Below, one piece after another: positions 23,201-32,899 of a stretch of 64,000 nucleotides of DNA; the stretch's first letter is position 1, and each line of letters begins with the position of its first letter. Source of the DNA: Oreohelix idahoensis (lineage: Eukaryota; Mollusca; Gastropoda; Stylommatophora; Oreohelicidae); assembly GCA_024509875.1 (NCBI GenBank), contig JAMPIV010008058.1, positions 7,501 through 71,500 of the forward strand, given 5' to 3'. A program made the translations under genes and the position numbers. The notes below the pieces were generated by a model. That model worked only from the letters and a program-made list of their open reading frames with translations. It was not told the DNA's origin and did not search any database.

Positions 23201-24689
23201 CGAGCATCTCCTGGCTGTCGCCATAGCAACGGAAGACGAGGAAGATGATGATGGTTGCATGGAGTATCCACTGCAACCCACAGAATCCTTTAAAGATGTC
23301 AAGTTCGGCGACAATCTCTCACCAGAACAACAAACAGAAACCAGGGCTCTACTAAAACAGTACAGTGCAGTCTTAACGGATGTACCTGGTCGAACAAATC
23401 TCATTGAATTTGATATGAAATTAACAAACGAGACCCCTGTTCAAACCAGAGTTTACCCCATCCCGTACGCTAAAGCTGATGCACTTCGCGGAGAAATAGA
23501 CAAGCTGCGTCAGGCAGGAATTATCAGTGAGTCTACATCTCCTTACAGCTCGAGTGTAGTGCTGTTGCAGAAGCCCAATAAGGAAGTTCGGCTGTGCATT
23601 GATTACAGGTTGCTAAACGCTGTAACGGAATTCCAGCCCGAACCTCTCCAAACTGTTTCTGAGTTGTTCACCAAGCTCAGCAAAGCAAAGATCTTCTCCA
23701 AGATTGACCTCAGCAAAGGTTATTATCAAATACCAGTCAAGGAGGAAATTAAACCTTTGTTAGCTTTCAGCACTAGTGAAGGACATTACACATTTAACGT
23801 GATGCCGTTCGGTTTGCATAACGCACCAGGAGTGTTCACCAGGATGATGAGGAAGCTTCTAGAACCTTTGCAAAGTCCCCATATCCATAATTTCATGGAT
23901 GACATCTTAATTGCATCGGAAACCTATGAAGAACATATTGCTACGGTTGCTATGCTCCTCAGGAGACTACAGGAAACGGGTCTCACAGCCAGACCTAGCA
24001 AATGTCTCATCGGGTTTGAACAGTTAGACTTCCTGGGGCACACTATTTCTCACGGATGCAGTTGGCCTATTAAGAAGAACGTGGAGAAAATAGTGGCAGC
24101 AAAAAGACCCCGAACGAAGAAAGACGTACGTTCCTTCATATCGCTATGTGCATACTATCAGAAGTACATCCAGAACTTCAACGGACTGACGGCACCTCTG
24201 ACTGACCTCACAAAGAAAGGTTGTCCTGATAAGGTCATATGGGATCAAAAGTGCGAACACGCGTATAGCACTTTGAAAGGACAGTTGTCTGCATACCCCA
24301 TTTTGAGGTTGCCTGACCTCAAGAAACCTTTTGTACTGAGAGTCGACGCGTCAGGTCAGGGCATCGGGTCAACACTGCTTCAAGCCGATGACAGTGACCT
24401 GAACATGCTATTTCCAGTTGCCTATGGCAGTCGGAAATTAAATAAAGCGGAACGGAACTACAGCGTAGTTGAAAGGGAATGTCTTGCTCTGATTGACGGT
24501 ATCAGACGCCATCATGAGTTTCTTTATGGTACATCTTTCACGGTGCAAACAGACCACGCTCCGTTAGCATTTCTTGGTGCCAATAAAGAATTTAACGCTA
24601 GGATCATGCGTTGGGCCCTCCTTTTAAGCGTTATTCTTTCAAAGTGGAATATATTCCGGGAAGACAGAATGTCGGGGCTGATTTTCTGA
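20295..24689 (+). CDS. Gag-Pol polyprotein, gmr1-like Gypsy (INT upstream of RT); 3' frameshift
   Basis: One 1464-codon ORF with no gag/pol frameshift. Residues 1-120 are Glu/Arg/Gln coiled coil and 150-330 a retrotransposon Gag region. No CCHC knuckle was found; a Gln/Asn/Pro-rich basic linker stands in its place. Protease has LFDTGLS at about 449-455. Integrase has an HHCC finger (H 623-629, CAQC about 660) and a DDE triad near 692, 751 and 787 with 35 residues between the last two, then a GPF module near 926. RT follows, with YPIPYAKADAL near 1054 and FMDD near 1201. RNase H has RVDASG near 1349, the E of VERECLAL near 1391 and QTDHAPLAF near 1418. The ATG at 20295 follows an 809-nt leader. 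The frame is lost near 24621-24628 in a T/A run. The other frame carries the RNase H end to about 24841, inside the 3' LTR, so the last 20 residues here are aberrant. Confidence 0.93.
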   Translation: MAERIKMRSILRLEAKEAGLDAEAANAFINQELEIYDAEQQRAEAERKAEQQRAEAERKEEKERTERREAQERADKKEAEERLLEQKKIEAEMETRRERERDKERQHQLALKALESRGASTSTNGEPSSPQSQSMDLSSTQSAQLTAMSFSLESFPSPNEKIDSYLEKFERLANLYGLESTRWALKLSTSLKGNAYDVYTKLGPNQHDYDMLKKALLQQFEMTARKFLQLFRNSRKESTETFPQFSSRLTGYLTKCIELSDLPLSYEGLLELVLVEQIKSTLSNETRRFLAEQGAVRLEDILNKAERYSNAMAELPSTKRKPTDEPSRKQNLEQASYSSTSSQHYNQRDNNTQKPPQEKSKFYKTRYPPNNNSDQPNKPTWQRGHQGQGKGKTPTPGTSDQGKQTGANRIGCLHTASKGRVNVSDSQPEGDRPSTRGTVILNGTSTTCLFDTGLSFDCIVARHLVKPGQETEETVKLSGVFRSDAPRTLPIALVEIHSDFVRGVIKAAIMDDPIYPVILGCRYVFIGRPKEPIVAAVTTRGQAKKEREPAPNLLPNELKEAQQKDPTLAPCFKKLPMAKDPRHNGDIFSKDGVLYRRTGNPDTGNNQLLVPTQYRNQILEMGHSLPFSGHMGQNATIQRIKNHYWWPGMNSDIVRYVKSCAQCQRVAPKHLTPPVPMGQMPIVGTPFERVAVDIIGPLEKTKRRNRFILTLVDTCTMWAEAVPLPCTNSKHVAEALVQIFTRLGFPQQVLTDNGSQFRSLLMEEIFKILRAKHIHTSPYHPAGNGLVERFNGTLTMMLRKLGQEKPEDWDQYISAALFAYREVPQASTGFAPATLLFGRPIKGPLEALLRSLTDQKADETVVSASKYVSELKERLKLGWDLATTNLKKARAKITKRYNKAAKERELQPGEKVLLLLPTGSNKLRIGWQGPFTVLKKISRTNYKISIKGKEKVFHINLLKKYLERPVPSSEHLLAVAIATEDEEDDDGCMEYPLQPTESFKDVKFGDNLSPEQQTETRALLKQYSAVLTDVPGRTNLIEFDMKLTNETPVQTRVYPIPYAKADALRGEIDKLRQAGIISESTSPYSSSVVLLQKPNKEVRLCIDYRLLNAVTEFQPEPLQTVSELFTKLSKAKIFSKIDLSKGYYQIPVKEEIKPLLAFSTSEGHYTFNVMPFGLHNAPGVFTRMMRKLLEPLQSPHIHNFMDDILIASETYEEHIATVAMLLRRLQETGLTARPSKCLIGFEQLDFLGHTISHGCSWPIKKNVEKIVAAKRPRTKKDVRSFISLCAYYQKYIQNFNGLTAPLTDLTKKGCPDKVIWDQKCEHAYSTLKGQLSAYPILRLPDLKKPFVLRVDASGQGIGSTLLQADDSDLNMLFPVAYGSRKLNKAERNYSVVERECLALIDGIRRHHEFLYGTSFTVQTDHAPLAFLGANKEFNARIMRWALLLSVILSKWNIFREDRMSGLIF

Positions 24690-24805
24690 GTAGAAACTGG
24701 TCTACAGAGGAAGAAGAGCAAACTGAAGATACCACTCATCCTAAAATCACCAATCAGGTCACCTCCATTGTCAAAAATGAAAACATGAAAAATGGTTTCA
24801 TGTCT

Positions 24806-24820
24806 AAAAGTGGGGACGAT
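24806..24820 (+). promoter_or_regulatory. Polypurine tract
   Basis: AAAAGTGGGGACGAT lies directly before the 3' LTR and would prime plus-strand synthesis. Confidence 0.7.
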
Positions 24821-27249
24821 TGTGACGTACGTCTAGTTTGACAAGTGAATTTTCCCTGATATGATGGATGATTTAAAGGGACCTTTAGCTTTTCATAACA
24901 TTAGAACCCCTGAACATTTGTTGTAACTTTTCGTTTGCCAGAACGCATTCCACCGGGACTCATGTAGGATACAGCGACGAGATCAAAGAGACAGACCGAG
25001 GGATCTTAGGGGAGACTATCGGCGCTATCAAAGACAGTAGTTTTCCCTGATACGAGACGCAGTTGCTTGCCGCTAATTTCGCGTCTCGGTGTCAATCGAG
25101 GAACCGAGCGAACGGGGGAAAGCGAAACGGGCAGCAGCGAGCGGATACGAAGACCAGGGGGCGGCTTTTTCTCTTGATTTGGCGGTCAGATCCCCAAAAG
25201 TTCGTGAGATCAAATAAGTTGTCAAGTTTATCATGTCCCACTCAACTTACATTCCATTTTAGCTAAATAGACCATGTAGAACTAGACACGTTATCACTCG
25301 CTGGCCAGACCTTTACAGAAGCACTAGCTTTATTGAAATCTTGTTATAGATTTTCCCCTGGATTTTATATATATTTGCAGTGATTTCTAATTCTGTGCAA
25401 AGCGGTAATATATATTGTGTAAAGTGATCAGTGGTCTAGCTCAGTCATTCTATTTAAAGGGATTTTGTGTTAATTTAAATCTATTTAATTAAACCATCTC
25501 AAGAGTTCCAGTTTTAAATATAATGATCTATCTATTATATTATTTCAAAAGATAATAGATGCTTAAATTAACTTTTAAAGTCGCGAAGGAATTTATAATT
25601 AATAAATTCAGTTAAGTCCTAGTTTTATAGATGTGGGTTTTTAACCACTAGAATTCGCGCAGTGTTTATTAAATACATAATTAAATACTCGAGTGTATTA
25701 TAGGCTTAACGGGAAATTCATCGCGCTTTAGAAGGTTATTTGTTTTCGGTATATTACATGTCTTTTTTTTCTTTCATACAGAGTGATCGTAACCTGTGCG
25801 ATCCCAGCATTAAGAAAGCAATAAAGAAATCAATCTAAGCAAAGCAAAGCATAAACAGTGTGTAGAGTTCCCCTGACGCAGAACTTGTTGAGACTGTGTA
25901 AATTTTTAATCTTTGAGGCGATTCTATGTTTGGAATTCCGCTATCTAACTTATAGCAAAGAAAGCACACCCAAAGACAAATTTAACGCACCATCAAACAA
26001 CTTAAGTCGTAACGGGAAGAAGAACACTGGCCCGAGCTTTGTTAGTTTACTGACACAGAGAGATAATTCATAATTTCCTGAACAGTGATGTGACTAGTTT
26101 TCTCACTGGACTTAAACCATACCTCACGGATAAAGTGTACCAGCACGCGTAAGAATTTTATTATCAGCGGCATAGTCAAATAGACCACACCATCCTCACC
26201 CCGGTATCAGAGACCGTGCCCTCCCATAGAAACTGTTATTAAGAAAAGAGACACAACTACAGATTCATTTTCCAGCGATTACGGGATCCTTTTATGTGCT
26301 GACCGCCTACCCGATAATCTGGGGCTAGAACTTGAACAAACACTCATACATTTAGTTGAGGTGTAACTGCTGTTGTGTTATTCTATGGAGTGCAAGATTT
26401 TTTCACAATCGGTAAGTGAGAGCAAGATGAGTGAAGGCCTTTGCTAGCGCGTGTATGAATGACAGGAAATTAATTCTTTTGTGTGACCATTTTGTTAACT
26501 TGCTTACCTGGTAACATATATCTTTTCTGTATACCCTACATTGTTCCTTTAAGTGGGATAGTTGATAATTTGTTAACTCTGTTTAAAACCACCTCCTTTC
26601 CATTTGCTTAGTAAAGGGAAGAACAGCTGGGAAGAACAGGTTTTTTTTTCTATCACTTATACCTAACTTGGTAACACCTCTTTCAGAGTAATTAACTTTA
26701 CTGTTAGGTTAACGTACCCGTGTTCCTGATATTATCTATCTCTGGACTGGGTTTGTCTTTGTCTAATGAGCGGGAAGGGCTTAGTCGATACCAATCTTCT
26801 TCACCCCCTCCCAAACTTGTTATTTGCATTTGTGTACTTATGATAATTTATGTAATATCTGATATTTTTAGTGATTGATGTTTAAAGTGAATAAAATCAC
26901 ATAAACTCATTTAGTTCTGTGTGTTGGATATACCCAAAGCCCAACTTTTCCCCTATTCGTTTAATATAGTTTGTATCAACGTCGTGTGTGTGTTTGAAAA
27001 CACCGAATCGGTGTGCGCGCAGATGCGAGTCTGGAAAACTGGCAAATAATTGTTTGACCAGGAGAGTGAAAGAGAAGATTGAGAGACACGATTTGTCGTA
27101 AATAAGTCTGTCTTTACTCTCCTCCAGCACGCTGTGAAGTAACTATTAAATCTCTACATTTTCTATCACTGAGCTTTCCATCATCATTTTCCACTCTAAA
27201 CCGGACCACTATTTCTACGACTCTTTTCTCTCAAAATAAATTTACGACA
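24821..27249 (+). repeat. 3' LTR of the gmr1-like element
   Basis: 2429 bp, nearly identical to 17058-19485. AATAAA is at 26890-26895. The 3' end ACGACA is followed by the GCCAG duplication. Confidence 0.93.
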
Positions 27250-27400
27250 GCCAGTGAAACCTACAAGCTAGCTGACTAGAACTCACTTTATTTGAATTAC
27301 TCTGAAACCTAAAAACAGACATGACTTAATTAAGGTACATCTTAAGAGAGTTCAGTGGTTCTAAAGAAGATCCCTTCTGCACCTGGGTTCCCGACACCTG

Positions 27401-28199
27401 GCCTAGGATATCTCGCTTCCAGTGACCTCGCGCACAAATATGTTTGTCGCTACCACATGAATTTATTTCAAATGGGCATGACAAGTTCACTCCTTCGTAT
27501 GGTCTCTCTAAAACCGCCACTAATTAGTTCGATCCCAAATGAAGCCGAGCCAGTAGAGAGAAATTATGACATCCAATGGCAAAATCTTTTAAAAATAATT
27601 ACAGAAAAAAGGACGGGAATGAAAAACAAAATCCAAATCTCAGCGGGTGTATATGACAATAAATCATCATTTATCTGTGTGGTGTTAAATAAAACTGGAA
27701 TTATCAGGGTCTTTCAACAAATATACTGATTTATTAATCTTTCAGTTTTATTCGCTTCCACATTTTTTCTTTTTAATATGCAGTAAATGAGGTCTAGATA
27801 TCTTCTCTCTCTCTCTCTCTATCTCTCTCTATCTTTCTCTCTCTCTCTCTCTTTCTTTCTTTTAACTAAGGTCTAAAGAAAAAGAATTAAGCCTTAAAGT
27901 CAGAAGAATGATAATGCAAATTATGTGAATAATTATGAGGGTCGCGTATAAATGTACAGGCCTCAGAGGTTACAGGGAAGTAAGAGGCAGTTCTCAATTT
28001 GTCTACTATCATTTTAAATTCAAGTCTTCAGAAATATTTATTCATTTCTCGTTTAGCTCTTTATGAAGATTAGTAGGAAAAGTATGCGGTGTAAATATTG
28101 CAGCAATCAACCAATCAATCAATCAACCAATCAATCAATCAACCAATACCCTTTAGCTCCCAAAGAGTATAACACTTCAACAAACACATACAAAATCCT
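27401..28199. other. No gene seen; short simple repeats
   Basis: (CT)n at about 27808-27865 and (AATC)n at about 28105-28146. The open frame 27355-27729 spans the hAT end and has no recognisable domain. Confidence 0.5.
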
Positions 28200-28480
28200 C
28201 CTGTCACGTGTCAACAGCTGAAGATCTTTCAACGTCTTCCGCATCATTTTCACTTCTGTTACTGTCTATCTTCTTTATGTGGTTTTTGTCTACCCCTGCC
28301 TCTCTTCAACTGGGGATTGTAGAACATAGACTGCCTTGTAATGCTATCAACATGTTTTATATAAGTATGTCATATCTATCGCCAGCGTCTTCTTCTCATC
28401 TCTTCTTCCACTGGCACGTGTTTGGTTCTGTCATGTGTTCCACATTGGTGACCTTAGCATACGATTTACATCCTGTTCTA
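28200..28480 (-). mobile_element. Degenerate LINE RT C-terminal fragment
   Basis: On the minus strand, pieces in more than one frame give an RRRWR block, a DSITRQSMFYNP block and LKRGRGRQKPHKE, the usual series at the C-terminus of LINE reverse transcriptases (RRWRWIGH ... DSITRQ ... GKRxRGRPK). It carries stops and is 5'-truncated. A second copy of the same family is at 50262-50545. Confidence 0.6.
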
Positions 28481-29000
28481 CGCTCGCACCTATATATTTA
28501 TGAAAGTCTGTAACTTTTTGGTTGTTGTTTTTATTGTTCTCCTTATTTCAGGACCATACAGTTGGATTGAAGAGCACATAAAACATGGACACTGGATATA
28601 GATAAAGGGAGATACTCTGAGAATTAATGATCGCCTGTTAGAGAACGACAATGCAATAGATGAATCAACAAGGTTAAGGCTGTTGGAATTTGGCATCAAA
28701 CGAAAGGCTAGCAGGGACAGACGTATGAGAGGATGCATCCGTCGTGTTTACAACCAGCGAGCACCAGGAATAGGTAGCATTCATATTCTTCGTCATACGT
28801 ATTTGTTGCACCACGTGGGTACCACTCGTTTGTGTTTAAACAATTTACAACAGTTTTATATACGTAATACATATATTTTCTCATAAACATTTATGTTTAC
28901 TGCTTACGTTAGAACATCACATGATGGATAAAAAGGGGAGGGGGGAGAAGAGGGGGAAATTGGCGTCCATTTTGATGCCTCGGTAATACTTTTTTTAAAA
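28481..29000. other. No recognisable gene
   Basis: Short open frames on both strands (28490-28890) show no known motif. A G/A-rich tract lies at about 28935-28960. Confidence 0.45.
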
Positions 29001-29002
29001 TA

Positions 29003-30604
29003 CTACTCGTCAAAAGTCAAGGGCCACTTAGAAAAACCTTGGTTGAAACCATAAAACAAATCTGATATAAACGTAATTGGTATAATTCAAAACGGCATTT
29101 ATTGAATACCAAATTGACATGTCACATAAAGAAATGGAAACACTCAATCAAACGCAATGAAGCTGTGAAGTGTGTCACCCACCTTTTCAAAAGTCACACA
29201 AGAGATATTGGACAAATAGACATTTCAAAATCGGGTATGACCACCGTTTGCAGCAAGGCATTCAAGACAGCGTAGACGCATCGAGTCCACAAGGGTCCGA
29301 AGAGTATCCTGAGGAACAACTTGCGACTCCTGAAGCAGAAATGCAGTCAGCTATGCAACATCCATTGGCAGGGGGTGATTTGTTGACAATCTTCGACCAA
29401 GGACATCCCAGAGGTGCTCAGTCGGAGAAAGGTCAGATGAGTGAGCTGGCCACGCCATCCTGATGATCCCATGTTGCTGAATAAACTCATTCACTACACG
29501 AGCGTTATCATCTTGGAGGATGGCATTACCTCCTATGGCCCCCAGAGGAGGCTGAACAATTGGTCTCAAGATTTCGTTCTGGTATCTTGGGCCGGTCAAG
29601 TTGCCTTGGATGATGTAGAGTGGGGTCCTGCCGTGTCTGTAGAAGCCTCCCCAGACAATGACAGAACCCCTACCATAACGATCCACCTCTCGAATTGTGT
29701 CATCAGTAAATCGCTCTTCTGGTCGTCTCCAAACTCGAATCCTGCCATCGTTGAATGACACAGTGAAGCGAGATTCATCAGTGAAGAGAACTTGACTCCA
29801 TTGTTGCCTTGTCCATCGGATGTGCTCGCGACACCAAGCAACACGGGCTCTGCGATGAGCAGGAGTAAGAGGGATTCTAACTGCAGGACGTCGAGCAGCC
29901 AGTCTAAATTCATGTAACCGTCTGCAAATGGTGCTTTGACCGACATTAACGTTTACAGTTTGTCTCAGCTGACATCTTAGAGTGGAACAAGTCACTGTTC
30001 GAGGGCGCAGGGCTGACAACAAGAGGTACCGGCCATCATGTCTATTGGCGCATCTAGGGCGACCTGGCCGGTGGCGATCCTCCACACTTCCTGTGGCCTG
30101 AAATCTCTCCAAAATTTTTTGGATAGTAGAGTGTGACACTGCAAGCTGTCTAGCAACCTCACGGACAGATAAACCACTTTCAACCCACGCTATAGCCCTC
30201 ATTATCTGTAAAGTGTCAAGACTTCTTCTCGGTGGCATGTTTTTTGCAAGTGATGAAACTACCCTAAGTCTGCTGATTGTAAAACAAATTAAGAGTGAAC
30301 TCTGTTCACGAATAGTCGCCATTGCACGTGGAATGTCAATCTGCACGATTACTTCACCTGTTTGGTTGTACGGAAGTTTGAAAAAAAAAAAGATTAAAAA
30401 TGTGAATTTATGGTCAGCAAACCAAATTGCACGTGATCACCATGGTTGACGGTGAGTGGTTTTTATGCTTAACGTGCATAGAGGACTGTCAGAGGAAGAT
30501 ATTGCACCCATTTTTACTAAAAACTTCCTTCATTTAATAATTCTATGCGCTTATATAAAAGTGTATTGAAAATAATAGGGTGGCCCTTGACTTTTGACGA
30601 GTAG
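29003..30604. mobile_element. Tc1-like DNA transposon
   Basis: 1602 bp with perfect 25-bp terminal inverted repeats (CTACTCGTCAAAAGTCAAGG, then GCCAC), flanked by the TA dinucleotide (29001-29002 and 30605-30606). One transposase gene lies on the minus strand. Perfect termini suggest recent mobility, although the transposase copy is broken. It sits at the left edge of a truncated gmr1-derived LTR. Confidence 0.95.
29225..30238 (-). pseudogene. Tc1-like transposase (one nonsense codon, catalytic-core deletion)
   Basis: The conserved start is probably MPPRRSLDTLQIM at 30238, although the frame is open to 30346. An N-terminal paired-type helix-turn-helix (LSVREVARQLAVSHSTIQKI) is followed by a GRPR hook-like motif. 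The catalytic domain has LFTDESRF for the first Asp, QDDNAR for the second and DLSPTEHLWD for the Glu. Only 29 residues separate the last two instead of the usual 34, because about 5 residues are missing between the second Asp and VVNEFIQ. TAG at 29351-29353 interrupts the frame after MDVA, and the same frame then continues with an ordinary C-terminus to TGA at 29225-29227. Such an enzyme should be inactive, so the element would depend on a relative. Confidence 0.88.
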
Positions 30605-30609
30605 TATAC

Positions 30610-32841
30610 ACATCCTATCCTACCCTCGCAACACATAGAAATTACATCAAAGCATATACAAATAGTCATAATAATCAAGGAATTGCTACAAGAAAAGATA
30701 GACCCACCGTTATGATATTCCCTCGATGTTTAGCCTACAGTCCCGTTAGGAGAAAGATGATAGCCCGAAGGAATCAATGATACATATGATTATGTCTAAT
30801 ATTTCCACCTTTTAAGGTATGGACAGACTTGATATCTCTGCTCAATTTTAAGGGAAATATGATTAGCAATACTTGCATAAAGTAAGTTAAGACAGCAAAA
30901 TGGGTGCCAAATTACAACAATAAAGAAATCACTCCGTCCTGCATTCACTCTATTCATTCAGCCGAGCACACGTGCACATGTTCATACTCACAGCTTTGAT
31001 AGCCACTTCTGGAAACACAATTTTTAGGACACTCACATACAGAATCGTCAAAGGCAGTCTTTGACCAAGAAATCCCCAGTTCCAAAATGACGGGATGAAT
31101 TCTCTGCTTCCGGGAACGATTTCTTGGGTGTTCTTATTTTTCGGATGTCTGTTTAGGTCACATTAAAATTGTCCAGGCACGAAACATTAACAACGAGCAC
31201 AGTGTCAATAGCTTAGGTTTCTAGAATTGAGGAATGTCAGATCGGTGTCTACTTTCAGTATAGGAATTTAGTTGGTCACACCACCGCTTATCAACAGGGT
31301 CGAAACAAAGTTATTGATTGTAATATCTTTTTTGCCACAAAGGCTACATTTGTACATAGAGTTTGTGCAGAAATCTAATCTGGCTCAAAGGCCCAGTATA
31401 AACATTTAGTCTTTAATAAAACCCGTTAGTGAGAGTTGTACTTTGTCTATTTAGGGAGACACACGCACTGTCAGACAGGTGTTAACTTGTAATCCCACGT
31501 GGTTAAAAGATAAAAATGTTTATGTTTCTCACAGGTATGTCTCTGTACTAAAAGCTGGCAAAGTTTGGGTTACCCAGTATTCACTGAATAAAGAAAAACA
31601 CATATGAAATATTTTACATATTATGTACTCAATATAACTTATATTTTTTTTAAACTGCACGCGTACAGCTTGACTTATCATTTAAATCTTCCTGGAAAAT
31701 AAGTTATATACATAAAATCAATCAACATGAATTAGGAATACATACGTATTCCGTCAACACTCATGACGCATCTAGCATATATGTTAGTTTAGAAAAATTA
31801 TTCTCGTCTGATTATTTAGCAGTAAAATTAAATTCTTTAATAGCCCACTGGGTTTAAGCTAGAAATATAATTTTTGTTTTCCACTGTAACTCGTCACTAT
31901 AAAATAATACAGACTATATAAATTAAGCACTCTGCACCAAATCTAACTAGTGAAATATGCAAAAAAACGATTTAACACTTTAATCACTTCACAGAATATT
32001 AGATACTATACATAATATATTACCTCCACACAGAATTACAGGCGATCGCAAAAACTTAAAATTATATGCTTATATTTATTGGTAGTCTAGAAGTTCGGCA
32101 AAAGTTTTGCCAAGAACAAACTAAGACTTCGCTATACAGCTTATTCTCTTAGCACGAAACGTCCTGTCGACTGCGAATTCAGGAGCAAGAATGAAAATCT
32201 AGTTTCCAACTCTCGTTAATATCTATCAAACAGACAAAGAGGTGAACGTTTATTTCGCAAAACGAAATACTCTCCCCTTTCCGTCTTTAACACTTACGTT
32301 TAACACTTAAACGTATGCCGTAACTGCCACCTACTGACCGAGAGTGCGCGAGTCAGTTGCGAATCTCAGACGCGCGTCTCCAATGCCGAGGCAGTTTTCG
32401 CACCTCACGCTGACCATGGCCCACAGTGAGTGCCGTGTCCGGTGGAATTTCCAGACAACTGTCTCGTACTGCGCCGTAGAGATGTCAGTTATCGCGCCTT
32501 ACCTGAGCACTCAGCCGAAGAAAACGCGCATGTCAGCTGAAAGGGCAGACATAAAGTCTGCTCGTATGTCTGAGAAAAGCGAAAGTCACAGTTTCGTCCA
32601 CTGACATCTAATGCAATAGAATGCATTTTAACGCTCTCCCGTCTCGTTTAGAGACTGACACGTTATGTCATCTACTGCGTTTCTAAATGAGAAAACAAAA
32701 CCGGCAAAGTGAGAATGGGAAATAAATATTACGAATGCGAAAAATACAGGAAAAGGATAGAGAGTGATAATAAAATAGAGGATACGGGTGAAGAAAAGAA
32801 GACGGTATAGACAATTTATTGATCATAATCTCTACGTGACA
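30610..32841 (-). repeat. 3' LTR (truncated) of the gmr1-derived copy
   Basis: Colinear with the LTRs at 37715-41262 and 45723-47897 (for example the ACATCAAGCATATACAAATAG-like block at 30645). Its start on the minus strand is TGTCACGTAGAG at 32841, preceded by a purine-rich tract. Confidence 0.75.
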
Positions 32842-32899
32842 GAACGTCCCCCATTTAAGATATGGAAGCACTCCATGTCTACGTTATGGAAATAAATTT

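Larger units (their letters stand above)
17058..27249 (+). mobile_element. Nearly intact gmr1-like Gypsy LTR retrotransposon (integrase before RT)
   Basis: 10.2-kb element with LTRs of 2428 and 2429 bp, TG...CA ends, and a perfect 5-bp target duplication GCCAG (17053-17057 and 27250-27254). It has a primer-binding site, one long gag-pol ORF and a polypurine tract. By eye the LTRs differ at only about five positions (near 17083, 17222, 17700, 18528 and 19137), roughly 0.2%, so insertion was recent. The pol order is protease, integrase, RT, RNase H. It lies inside a hAT element next to another LTR element. Related solo and deleted copies occur at 9560, 30610 and 37715. Confidence 0.93.
12726..27400. 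mobile_element. Small hAT element split by two LTR retrotransposons
   Basis: The left end CAGGGGTCGGCAACC follows GTCTAGGG (12718-12725). The right end, reverse-complemented, starts CAGGTGTCGGGAACC and is followed by GCCTAGGA (27401-27408), a 6 of 8 match to the left flank. Its own DNA is about 340 bp: 12726-12788, 16931-17057 and 27250-27400. The two gaps are filled by complete LTR insertions, each with its own target duplication (GATC and GCCAG). Right-end assignment is less certain than the left. Confidence 0.6.
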
